Positions 1 through 7,290 of a stretch of 24,081 nucleotides of DNA are shown here, one piece after another (the stretch's first letter is position 1; each line of letters begins with the position of its first letter). The position numbers were made by a program, and so were the translations under genes. The stretch is from Dolichospermum compactum NIES-806 (lineage in GTDB: Bacteria > Cyanobacteriota > Cyanobacteriia > Cyanobacteriales > Nostocaceae). Below the pieces are notes generated by a model, which saw nothing but the letters and a program-made list of their open reading frames with translations, ran no database searches and was not told the origin of the DNA. The DNA lies in the NCBI RefSeq assembly GCF_002368115.1, contig NZ_AP018316.1, positions 4,421,462 through 4,445,542 on the forward strand, in the 5' to 3' direction.

Positions 1-500
1 GTTTCTGTGGTTGCCTTGTTTAAAATTTGTCTGGCTTCAACTCCTGCTTGTGCTTTGGGGATGATGATTAATCTTAATATGGCTAAATTTGGGCTGAGGT
101 TTTCTTTGTCTAATAAGTCTTCTAGGTATAATCTTTCTACTTGGTTATTGAGTAAATTTTGATAGGGAATTTCTGAACCTAAGTCTAATCTGTTGTTTAA
201 TATAATTAGTAATCCTTGCCAACTTCCCTTGGTTTCATATTGTTCAAGATAGCTAAATATACCTCGAAAGTAACGCCCATAAAATTTCTGATCTCTTTGC
301 ATTTGCGCTTCGAGAAAGATTAGTGGAAAATCTGTTTTTTTGTTTACTGGTGTTAATAATCCATCTAAACGGGTTTCGTTTTCTTTGATGACGGGCGCAC
401 TATATTCAAATTCACAATCAGGGGGGATACCGGATACTAATTCTGAGATTAATCCAGGTTGATTTAAAAAAATTCTGTAAAATAATTTATCAGTTTTCAT
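1..500 (-). CDS. Rpn-family (DUF2887-like) PD-(D/E)XK nuclease, C-terminus cut by window edge
   Basis: An open frame of 166 codons starts with ATG at 500 and leaves the window without a stop. Residues 1-12 read MKTDKLFYRIFL, the usual opening of cyanobacterial DUF2887/Rpn proteins. Residues 36-60 hold the expected nuclease core: an Asp in TRLDGLLTP, then FPLIFLEAQMQRD (the E-x-Q of a PD-(D/E)XK fold), then FYGRYFRGIFSYL. Family knowledge: these proteins are often annotated as recombination-promoting nucleases or putative transposases, and they expand in cyanobacterial genomes. Function here is unproven. The ATG overlaps the stop of a short upstream frame (ATGA), so translation may be coupled to it. 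The fold assignment rests on motif recognition; the missing C-terminus prevents a length check. Confidence 0.8.
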   Translation of the reverse strand, partial: MKTDKLFYRIFLNQPGLISELVSGIPPDCEFEYSAPVIKENETRLDGLLTPVNKKTDFPLIFLEAQMQRDQKFYGRYFRGIFSYLEQYETKGSWQGLLIILNNRLDLGSEIPYQNLLNNQVERLYLEDLLDKENLSPNLAILRLIIIPKAQAGVEARQILNKATTE

Positions 501-627
501 AATTGTTTTTCGTTGAAATTTGATTCATTAATGTTGACCTCTATTTCCATATCAACGCTAGGTTTTCTACCTCTTTTTTTCGTTTCTTACTTCTGAGACT
601 TCCTCTCAGGAGAAGTTCAGTTGTCAT
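497..627 (-). pseudogene. Short frameshifted reading frame coupled to the Rpn gene
   Basis: A frame opening with ATG at 627 (MTTELLLRGSLRSKKR) runs into a run of seven A on the coding strand (574-580). One frame away the reading continues as RGRKPSVDMEIEVNINE and ends in a TGA that overlaps the ATG of the nuclease gene. Read across the homopolymer, the product would be about 40 residues, basic and then acidic. I do not recognise the protein. The homopolymer shift and the ATGA coupling suggest a real small gene, now broken or slippage-prone. Chance is not excluded. Confidence 0.3.
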
Positions 628-650
628 ATCTAGAGTCAGGGAAGTGAGCG

Positions 651-723
651 CTAGACTTGTTGGTATAGTTCTATATACCTTTTTGCTTGCATTTCTAAAG
701 TATATTCTTTAAGGGCGATCGCC
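651..723 (-). pseudogene. C-terminal relic of a glycosyltransferase
   Basis: Just downstream of the next glycosyltransferase, this stretch reads AIALKEYTLEMQAKRYIELY followed by QQV and a stop at 651-653. An in-frame TAG at 724-726 cuts it off upstream. The pattern (a helix ending in RY-x-x-LY just before the stop) is the typical tail of GT4 glycosyltransferases. The rest of the gene is missing. It is probably what remains of an extra glycosyltransferase that once followed the gene at 741-1841. Confidence 0.55.
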
Positions 724-740
724 TAACAGTTTTCGTCAAT

Positions 741-1841
741 TTATCTCAAGACAGAACGATAGGCTTCCACAGTCTGAGCAGCTGTCTTATCCCAGCTAAA
801 ATGTTTAACTCGCTCTAGACCTTTCGTGATTAAAATATCCCTTTCTGCTGGATTATCAAGCATAAATAATAATCTATCAGCAAGGTCTGCTACAGAAGTA
901 GGATCAAAGAGTAAGCCCGCATCGCCAACTACTTCGGGGAAACTGGAGGTATTAGAAGCAATTATTGGTGCTTGACAAATCATTGCCTCCAAAAGAGGAA
1001 TACCAAAACCTTCATACAAAGATGGATAAACGAAGGCAACACAATTTCTATAAAGTTTAGCTAAGTGAGCATCACTAGCGTAACTAAAGTTTTCAATATG
1101 ATTATCTAGATTTAATTTGCTAATTTGTTCTTTTTCTGTAGAATCAAATGGAGAACCAACGACGCAAAGTAGGACATCTGGAATTTTAGAACCTATTTTT
1201 GCCAAAGCAATTAACAAATTATTAAAGTTTTTATAAGTCCCTCTTGAGCCTACATAAAGGAAGAAGGGGCGGGAGGGTATAAAATCGTTGTTTTCTTCCA
1301 GAGATGGATTAAATTCTGTTGCTAAGTGAGTTATAAGAACTCTGTTTTCGGGTAATGGATAACGTTCTAATAAATCATTTTTTGTACTTTTGGAAATACA
1401 CAAAATTATATCTGAAGCTAATATTGCCCTACGCTTTATCTCAGCAAATTGTCCTTGTTTATCAATTAAATGAGGAAAGATTTCATGAATCATATCATAA
1501 ACGGTTAGAATAATCGGACAACGCCTTTCTTGGAATTCTTGATGTGTGAGTAATGAGTAATAAGTCGGATGAAAAATTTGAGGGTTGTTGGTTGTTGCTT
1601 CAACGGCTCGAAAATAATATTTTTCTAGCCAATAAGACACCCTTCCTGGTTTAAAGCCAAATCGTTTATAGTTAAATATTTTTAAATTTGGATGATGAGG
1701 ATGGGGTTCATTCCGCGAGCGTGGACTTGTTAGGATTGGCTCAAAATCTTGTGGCAATCGGCTAATAATATTGTCAAAGTAGCGACTAATGCCTCCTACT
1801 TTTTGGGCACCATAGATCTCGCCATCATATAGAATATGCAT
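741..1841 (-). CDS. Family 4 glycosyltransferase (GT-B fold)
   Basis: The 366-residue product has the two-domain GT-B layout. The acceptor-side N-terminus has a Gly-rich loop (KVGGISRYF, residues 14-22). The nucleotide-sugar half opens with FLYVGSRGTYKNF (194-206). The donor-binding E-x7-E motif is YEGFGIPLLE, with Glu277 and Glu285. It ends with a helix typical of the family (VEAYRSVLR). Length is normal for GT4 enzymes. It probably adds a sugar to a lipid-linked glycan at the cytoplasmic membrane. The closest family pattern I know is the mannosyltransferase-type enzymes of O-antigen clusters, but donor and acceptor cannot be read from sequence. The start ATG at 1841 fits the GT4 N-terminus (MHILYDGEIYG). 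It is separated by 57 bases from the upstream glycosyltransferase and is probably co-transcribed with it. Confidence 0.9.
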   Translation of the reverse strand: MHILYDGEIYGAQKVGGISRYFDNIISRLPQDFEPILTSPRSRNEPHPHHPNLKIFNYKRFGFKPGRVSYWLEKYYFRAVEATTNNPQIFHPTYYSLLTHQEFQERRCPIILTVYDMIHEIFPHLIDKQGQFAEIKRRAILASDIILCISKSTKNDLLERYPLPENRVLITHLATEFNPSLEENNDFIPSRPFFLYVGSRGTYKNFNNLLIALAKIGSKIPDVLLCVVGSPFDSTEKEQISKLNLDNHIENFSYASDAHLAKLYRNCVAFVYPSLYEGFGIPLLEAMICQAPIIASNTSSFPEVVGDAGLLFDPTSVADLADRLLFMLDNPAERDILITKGLERVKHFSWDKTAAQTVEAYRSVLR

Positions 1842-1898
1842 AATGATTTTTGTTGTTATCAGATTCTGGGTGAATTTTGGTTTTACGAGTTAGTTAAT

Positions 1899-3050
1899 CT
1901 AGTTAAGTAAGAGTGATAAGTCTTTCAGCAAACTCTCTCTTGAAAATCCCTGTGAGATCGAATTTCTGGCATTTTCTCCTAATTTTTTGCATAGACTTTT
2001 ATCTTGCCAAAGTTGCAAAGAATATTCAGCAAACTCTCTCGAATTATTGGCGATAAATCCATTTTCATTGTGAATAATTGGTGATCGCTCACCCGAAAAC
2101 CGAGTGGCAATTACGGGTAGTCCATGAGCCATTGCTTCCACAATTTTAATCTGTTGCCCTGTTCCAGCAAGTACAGGACAAATGGCAAACCTGGAAGTTT
2201 CGTAAAATTCCTTTAAATCTGGCACAAATCCAGACAACTCTACTCCTTCAGGGGCATAAATATTTTTGCAATAGCCGCCTGTTACTTGCAGTAAAAAAGT
2301 TGAATCTCTTTCCAGAATAAGCGGCAAAACTTTTTTTATGAAATAAAGATATCCTTGAATATTAAACATATTTGGGCCAATTGTTAAAATTGCACCTTCA
2401 CTATACTGGTTGTTGAGTTGACAAGTAGGTTGTTTTACGGGTATGTAAACCACATGGGTTTTGGATGTTTTACTTTTAATGATTTCCGTTTCTTTTGAGC
2501 TAATTGAGATAGTGTAATCGTAGTTATCAAATATATCAAATTCTTCTGATGAAGCTTCCATGTAAAGAGGATCAAAAAAATTTTCTTGTAAAACCTTATC
2601 CTCAATTTCAGTTTTGTTGGTAACAGGAATAGTTATGTATTTGCTAACTGTACCTTGCATAGAACTATTTAATGATACTAAATCATGTATGTCAATGATT
2701 TTACGAACTGAATTGATTTTTTTGTCATGAAATAACTGATCCCAATAGGCATAGTTCATGACAATAATTTCTGGTTTAATTAGTTCAAATTTCTTTAGAA
2801 ACCAGCTACGCATTCCCAAAGGAGTATTTAATAAAGAACTAATCGGTGGGGTTTGTTTAGTAAACCGATAATATCTTGCAAAGAGAGAAATTAATTTATA
2901 ATCAAGTCGTGTCGGTTCATAGATAAGGACATCGTTACACCATTGGGACTTTAAAACTTCAATGCTAGAAAGCTCCCAGGGAGTTTCCGAAGAAAGAGTT
3001 GAACTCATTAAGGTCACTTCACAACCAAGTTCTTTTAATCCTGCTAACAT
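1899..3050 (-). CDS. Family 4 glycosyltransferase, N-terminus detached by a frameshift
   Basis: The open frame from ATG 3050 gives 383 residues. It ends with a normal GT4 nucleotide-binding half: GAILTIGPNMFNIQGYLYF, then CPVLAGTGQQIKIVEAMAHG, then a Gly-rich tail around IIHNENGFIANN. The first residues (MLAGLKELGCEVTLMSS) are not a natural beginning. Immediately upstream in the same frame lies FFPHNPYPAKSGAHKRCLE, the signature N-terminal acceptor loop of this family. That part is separated from its own ATG (3136) by a one-base shift in a run of seven A (plus strand 3103-3109). As printed, the protein lacks the first glycine-rich loop and may be inactive. A six-base run would restore a full enzyme of about 412 residues. 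A sequencing error, a fixed mutation and a phase-variable tract are all possible. Confidence 0.8.
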   Translation of the reverse strand: MLAGLKELGCEVTLMSSTLSSETPWELSSIEVLKSQWCNDVLIYEPTRLDYKLISLFARYYRFTKQTPPISSLLNTPLGMRSWFLKKFELIKPEIIVMNYAYWDQLFHDKKINSVRKIIDIHDLVSLNSSMQGTVSKYITIPVTNKTEIEDKVLQENFFDPLYMEASSEEFDIFDNYDYTISISSKETEIIKSKTSKTHVVYIPVKQPTCQLNNQYSEGAILTIGPNMFNIQGYLYFIKKVLPLILERDSTFLLQVTGGYCKNIYAPEGVELSGFVPDLKEFYETSRFAICPVLAGTGQQIKIVEAMAHGLPVIATRFSGERSPIIHNENGFIANNSREFAEYSLQLWQDKSLCKKLGENARNSISQGFSRESLLKDLSLLLN

Positions 3051-3136
3051 TTCAAGACACCGCTTGTGTGCGCCAGATTTTGCGGGATAGGGGTTATGGG
3101 GGAAAAAAACAAAACTTTCTTATTTTCTATGCTCAT
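3051..3136 (-). other. Out-of-frame 5' end of the GT4 gene at 1899-3050
   Basis: ATG at 3136 opens MSIENKKVLFF, then the frame is lost in the seven-base run at 3103-3109. Removing one base joins it to PHNPYPAKSGAHKRC and on into the downstream frame. Two decayed copies of this same 5' end (3868-3945 and 4921-5012) read through the equivalent position in one frame. This supports the view that the seven-base run here is the changed state. Confidence 0.7.
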
Positions 3137-3191
3137 CTTGATGACAATATTACTTTTCTGTATTTTGATTTAGAGAAAATTTTTACAAGAC

Positions 3192-3394
3192 TAGGACTTA
3201 CGCACGCTCACTAATTTACCATGATATGAATGAACGAAATTGCGTCGTTTTCGGCTTTGGGAATAACTTATTGAGTAGGGTGCGTCAGATAGAGGGAATC
3301 TGTTTTTTTGTCAAAATATCGTGTCTGACGCACCCTACAAGGGATAAAATTTACTTCACATATTTTGGGGAATCTTGTCAATGCGTAAATCCTA
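3192..3394. mobile_element. MITE of about 203 bp with 13-bp terminal inverted repeats and 5-bp target duplication
   Basis: Left end TAGGACTTACGCA (3192-3204) and right end TGCGTAAATCCTA (3382-3394) are inverted copies matching at 12 of 13 bases. Both are flanked by AAGAC (3187-3191 and 3395-3399). The paralogous spacer upstream, at about 5010-5096, has the same flanking sequence but a single AAGAC (5063-5067) and no insert, so the empty site is visible. The element carries no transposase frame that I can see. It must have been mobilised by an enzyme encoded elsewhere; I cannot assign the family with certainty. It contains a second palindrome at 3275-3338. Confidence 0.8.
3275..3338. repeat. 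Perfect 15-bp inverted repeat nested in the MITE
   Basis: GTAGGGTGCGTCAGA (3275-3289) is exactly the reverse complement of TCTGACGCACCCTAC (3324-3338), with a 34-base spacer. The GTGCGTCAGA-type palindrome is, to my knowledge, a widespread intergenic repeat in cyanobacteria. It may be an independent small element that landed inside the larger one. Confidence 0.7.
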
Positions 3395-3429
3395 AAGACT
3401 TTTTTGTAAGCTTTGATTCTTAGAGAAAT

Positions 3430-3945
3430 TCAGAAACATAAAGATTTCAGCCGTCTAAATAATTGTCTTCTATTTTGTCTGAGGATACCAAGCATAAATC
3501 TGATTACCTTAATCGAGTAACTACACTTAAATGCCTCTTTAATTTGAGCGATCGCTGCTTCAAAATCATCTTGATTAATTAATGTAATAGCCCGATTAAG
3601 TGCATTAAAGGCATAATATTCCCTTGCTTGCATTGTGACTTCTTGGCTAATTGTATTAGGTAAATACAATTTAGAAATTTCAATCGCCCTGCGTGTGTCA
3701 GCAACATTTTCACCTTTTCTAATCAATCGAGACGATTCTGAAGCCGAATGTAGGCGAAAACTGGCTAAAACTTGAGGTTCATACCAAATTGGATAGTGTG
3801 CAGCAATTCTTTTCCACATTTCCCAGTCAGCAGCAGATCTGGCTTCGGTACAAAATCCTGCTAACATTTCAAGACATCACCTATGAGTACCAGATTTAGC
3901 AAGATAGGGATTATGGAGAAAAAAGTATAAAATCTTTCGGCACAT
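3430..3945 (-). pseudogene. Chimeric relic: GT4 5' end joined to a GT2 3' end
   Basis: From 3945 the frame reads MCRKILYFFLHNPYLAKSG, then THR, a TGA stop (3877-3879), then CLEMLAG. This is a decayed copy of the N-terminus of the GT4 gene at 1899-3136. It then switches in frame to AADWEMWKRIA and continues to the end as a close copy of residues 203-335 of the GT2 enzyme at 5097-6104 (shared blocks include EISKLYLP, TISQEVTMQAREYYAF and FMLGILRQN). The whole GT2 catalytic domain, including its Asp-Asp motif, is gone. No functional enzyme can be expected. The remaining C-terminal stretch is open from 3867, so a 145-residue fragment could still be translated. The structure is a scar of a deletion inside a tandem GT2-GT4 array. 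Confidence 0.85.
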
Positions 3946-3953
3946 AAGACTAT

Positions 3954-4889
3954 TTATTTAGATTGGTTAAGAGATCCTATTAATTCCTGTGTGGCTTTAT
4001 CTATACCTCTTTTTGATGCCTGAAAAAATAATTTAGCTTTTGGTTCCATTCTCCATAGTTGATAATAATTTAATATTCTGCCTCTCCATGTAGGGGAGCT
4101 AAGGCTTGGTAATTTTCCTCTAAAAGACTCAAGTATAGTAACTGAATAACCGTTCCCCTCCTGTAATTTCAGTAAATAACTCTCTTGTAATCGATTTTTA
4201 GGCAGTAGATGGAGTAATTTTAAGGATTTGAATTGCCCCATGCCTAAGCCAATATCACAAGCTGTAAGTACTAAATCTATATCCTCGCAAGTCACGAAAT
4301 TGTTGGAGATGCTTCCAAATCGTAGGCGGTTGTGGTCATTCTTAGTCATCTCTAAATATTTTTCTACCACAGGGCGACGAATACACAATCCTGCACCGCA
4401 AGGTACGTAATCGTAATTGCTTAGAAAATTCGACCAAATGTCACGATCAAATTCTCGGATTGCTAACATTCCTAAATATGGTTTTATCCATTCTGCTGGA
4501 GCCTCCTCAAACTCTGGTCTAATCTGTCCGCCCCATGCCCCTATAAAAGGATAATCTTCACTTATTTTTAAGGTAACTTCAAGATAATCTCTATCTAAGA
4601 CATTATCATCATCAACAAATACTAGAACCTCTGCTTGTGATTCTTTTATTCCTCTTAATCTTGCTGGAGTTAATCCTAATTGTTCTTCTCGTATGTGATG
4701 AGAATTCGGATGCCAACTTAGATCTATTTCCGTTGAAAGAATCTTTTCACTAGTGTTGTCAACCAATAATAGCTCCCACATTTCTTTGGGAAGTGTTTGA
4801 ACTTTAAGTGCTTGTAAAACTCGACTTAAATAATCTGGACGAGGATTATGCGTACAGATAATAACAGATATAAATATTGAAGAAGCCAT
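3954..4889 (-). CDS. Family 2 glycosyltransferase (GT-A fold)
   Basis: The 311-residue product begins with the GT2 nucleotide-binding strand FISVIICTHNPRPDYL (6-21). The metal/nucleotide motif is VFVDDDNVL (90-98). A later acidic motif is TCEDIDL (200-206), which matches the catalytic ED of inverting GT2 enzymes. No membrane segment is evident, so it is probably a cytoplasmic, membrane-associated enzyme adding one sugar to a lipid-linked glycan. It sits between two relics of a GT4 5' end (3868-3945 and 4921-5012), as if it replaced most of a GT4 gene during rearrangement. Its sequence is not close to the other GT2 gene here. Substrate unknown. Confidence 0.9.
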   Translation of the reverse strand: MASSIFISVIICTHNPRPDYLSRVLQALKVQTLPKEMWELLLVDNTSEKILSTEIDLSWHPNSHHIREEQLGLTPARLRGIKESQAEVLVFVDDDNVLDRDYLEVTLKISEDYPFIGAWGGQIRPEFEEAPAEWIKPYLGMLAIREFDRDIWSNFLSNYDYVPCGAGLCIRRPVVEKYLEMTKNDHNRLRFGSISNNFVTCEDIDLVLTACDIGLGMGQFKSLKLLHLLPKNRLQESYLLKLQEGNGYSVTILESFRGKLPSLSSPTWRGRILNYYQLWRMEPKAKLFFQASKRGIDKATQELIGSLNQSK

Positions 4890-4920
4890 AAGGTAATAAG
4901 GTAGGTAATTTTTTATTGAT

Positions 4921-5012
4921 GCAGCTAAAACTTTAGGATACCGCTTGTGTGCTAGAGATGTTACAGAATAGGGGTTATGGGAAAAAAGAACAAAATTATC
5001 TTATTTGTTCAT
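4921..5012 (-). pseudogene. Relic of the GT4 5' end
   Basis: Reading from ATG 5012 gives MNK, a stop, then DNFVLFSHNPYSVTSLAHKR and YPKVLAA. This aligns with the N-terminus of the GT4 at 1899-3136 (KKVLFFPHNPYPAKSGAHKR, CLEMLAG). The nucleotide match continues upstream (5013-5096 against 3137-3190 plus 3395-3437). The rest of the GT4 gene is absent; the next gene is an unrelated GT2. Confidence 0.75.
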
Positions 5013-5096
5013 TTTGATAACAATGTTGCTTTTCTAGATTTTGATTTAGAGAACATTTTTATAAGACTTTTGTGTAGGCTTTAATTTTAGAGAAAT

Positions 5097-6104
5097 TCAG
5101 GAATCTAAAGTTTTCAGTAACCTAAATAACTGTCTTTTATTTTGTCTGAGAATACCAAGCATAAATTTGATTACATTAAACGAGTGACTACATTTCAGTG
5201 CTCCTTTAATCTGAGCGATCGCTGCTTCAAAATTATCTTGATTAATTAATGTATTAGCCCGATTAAGGGCATCAAAGGCATAATATTCTCTTGCTTGCAT
5301 TGTCACCTCTTGACTAATTGTATCAGGTAAATACAATTTAGAAATTTCAATTGCCATAATTATGTCAGTAATATTTGCTCCTGTCTTAATTAAGCGAGAC
5401 GATTCCGAGCCAGTATGCTGTCGGTAACAAGCTAATATTTCTGGTTCATACAAAACCGAATAATTGGTAGCAATACGCTTCCACATTTCCCAATCAGCCG
5501 CAAAATGAACTGGTGGGTAGAAGCCCCCTATATTTTCATAGGTATTTCGTTTTACAACCATAGAAGGGAACTGAATTAGCTGAACTACAGCAATTTCTTG
5601 CACCCAATTATCAAGAATACCTGATTTTCTTTTTTCTAGTCTAGATAAGTTATTCCAGTGGCCATCTTCATCCATAAAAACATAACGACAAAAGGCAGCC
5701 CCAATATCATCATTACAAGCTATAGCTATATCATGCTCCAATTTCTTATAGAATCCTGGCAAGACAACATCATCCTGATGTAAAATATGAATCCAGCGAC
5801 CATAGGATCTTCTGATGCAAGCATTCCAGTTATTAACTAAACCAACATTTTGAGGGTTGCGAAAAAAGGAAACTCTACCTTGTCCGATATCTTTGACAAG
5901 TTCTTCAGGATCGTCTTTAGTAGAACAATCATCTACAACCTCAATCTGCATCTCCCTTACCCCTGGATCTTGAACTAGGACACTTTTCAGTGTTTGTTCT
6001 AAGTATTTTGTCCCGTTATAGGTGGGAATCATCACGGACCAGAATGGTCTATGAGAGTCTTGAGGCACTGAATTAATTGGAGGAAATACGATTCCGCTTG
6101 TCAT
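5097..6104 (-). CDS. Family 2 glycosyltransferase (GT-A fold)
   Basis: The 335-residue product has FWSVMIPTYNGTKYLEQTL (21-39) as the first strand of a GT2 fold, IEVVDDCSTKDD (54-65), the metal-binding HQDD (109-112) and the acceptor-site motif AADWEMWKRI (202-211). The C-terminal 130 residues are helical, and a close copy survives in the pseudogene at 3430-3867, which lacks the catalytic half. It looks intact and is probably the functional member of the pair. It is likely a cytoplasmic enzyme of glycan assembly; sugar and linkage unknown. ATG 6104 is accepted because the fold starts about 20 residues later, as is usual. Confidence 0.9.
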   Translation of the reverse strand: MTSGIVFPPINSVPQDSHRPFWSVMIPTYNGTKYLEQTLKSVLVQDPGVREMQIEVVDDCSTKDDPEELVKDIGQGRVSFFRNPQNVGLVNNWNACIRRSYGRWIHILHQDDVVLPGFYKKLEHDIAIACNDDIGAAFCRYVFMDEDGHWNNLSRLEKRKSGILDNWVQEIAVVQLIQFPSMVVKRNTYENIGGFYPPVHFAADWEMWKRIATNYSVLYEPEILACYRQHTGSESSRLIKTGANITDIIMAIEISKLYLPDTISQEVTMQAREYYAFDALNRANTLINQDNFEAAIAQIKGALKCSHSFNVIKFMLGILRQNKRQLFRLLKTLDS

Positions 6105-6173
6105 AATATATGAATGGAAATATTATCAATAAAAATGATCTCGAAATTTTGAAATATATGGTTGAGGAGGTTT

Positions 6174-7271
6174 TTAAAGCTTCAATGTTCTGCCGGTTGC
6201 TTCCAAATATGCCCGACCCCATTTTTGACAAGGCTCTAAGTGATTACCTTCAGCCCACTCATTCCAAGCATTAATAAAAACAATTTTTTCGCTATTACGG
6301 TGATCCTTAACTGTGTTTTGAATAACTTGTTTCAACCAATACTCGTAAATTTCTGGTGAAGAATCTTTAATAATCGTTGCATTTTCTCGACGACGAGGAG
6401 AATTATCCCACGATGGGGTGACACAAGGAAAGCGAAGATAAGCGGGGTCAGCCTTTTTTAACATTGCTTCAACCATTGACGAATAGTCAAAAATTCGGTT
6501 ATTGGCGTAAGCCTTTGCTGCTAATTTGAGTTTCCTGGCTAAATTCCACCGTCTACCTGTTTGCAAGGGTAAACCTAATTCTCCCCAATCTGGCTGAAAT
6601 TCCACTGCTGCATCAAAACCAATTTGAGTGGGATCAGTATGTTCATCAGAAAAGCTTTCTACACGACATAGAAAAATCTCACCTACTCCTAATTTACGGG
6701 CTTCTTCGCGCCAAATTTGACTGGTCTTTTTTGGATCAGGAATATTCATAGCTCGATAAACCAGAAAAAGAGGTTTTCCCTCTACACGAATATATCGAGG
6801 ATCTTGAAAAGCTTGAGCCAGCCACTGCATATGCAGTCTATCGCTTTCTTCGCCATAGACTTGCTCGGCTAGAATTTCTTGATCTTGACCATCCCACCGT
6901 TTTGTCCAGTTTTCATTAGCCCAGCAAAGACAAAAGGGAAAGTCTGGTTTTCCTGAAGCAAGTACGTCATTAAAAGGACGTTCTAATAATCGTTTACCAT
7001 TAAACCAATAGTGATAATAACAAAATCCGTGAATACCGTATTCTCGTGCTAGGTCAGCTTGAGCTTGTCGCGCTTCTGGTAGGCGCAAATCATAAAAGCC
7101 TAAGTCAGCAGGAAGGTGGGGTTGATAGTGTTCTTTAAATAAAGGCTTGGATTTAGCTACATTTGTCCATTCTGTAAAACCCTTGCCCCACCATTGATCA
7201 TTTTCAGGAATGGGATGATATTGGGGGAGGTAGAAGGCGATCGCACGAATGTCAGAATTGAGTTTTGACAT
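6174..7271 (-). CDS. WbsX-type protein (GH99-like domain), copy 1
   Basis: 365 residues. The opening IRAIAFYLPQYHPIPENDQW and the closing FINAWNEWAEGNHLEP are signatures of the WbsX family (GH99-like TIM barrel). These proteins occur in O-antigen and rhamnan clusters and are annotated as glycosyltransferase WbsX or lipopolysaccharide biosynthesis proteins. The biochemical activity of the family is, as far as I know, not settled. Other conserved blocks are GFCYYHYWFNGKRLLERPF (82-100) and FCLCWANENWTKRWDG (113-128). Residues 9-120 are almost identical to the next gene (only two substitutions noted), but the remainder diverges strongly. It lies 69 bases from the downstream GT2 and 19 bases from its paralogue, so it is probably one transcript. 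Confidence 0.85.
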   Translation of the reverse strand: MSKLNSDIRAIAFYLPQYHPIPENDQWWGKGFTEWTNVAKSKPLFKEHYQPHLPADLGFYDLRLPEARQAQADLAREYGIHGFCYYHYWFNGKRLLERPFNDVLASGKPDFPFCLCWANENWTKRWDGQDQEILAEQVYGEESDRLHMQWLAQAFQDPRYIRVEGKPLFLVYRAMNIPDPKKTSQIWREEARKLGVGEIFLCRVESFSDEHTDPTQIGFDAAVEFQPDWGELGLPLQTGRRWNLARKLKLAAKAYANNRIFDYSSMVEAMLKKADPAYLRFPCVTPSWDNSPRRRENATIIKDSSPEIYEYWLKQVIQNTVKDHRNSEKIVFINAWNEWAEGNHLEPCQKWGRAYLEATGRTLKL

Positions 7272-7290
7272 TGAATTTGTTGTTTTGATT

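Noticed and set aside
2999..3423. Open frames on the plus strand across 2999-3214 and 3226-3423
   Set aside because: They run antisense to the GT4 5' end and through the MITE and its palindrome. They have no recognisable domains.
3430..3867. 145-residue product as a novel small protein
   Set aside because: It aligns throughout with the C-terminus of the GT2 at 5097-6104 and starts inside a GT4 relic, so it is a truncated duplicate.
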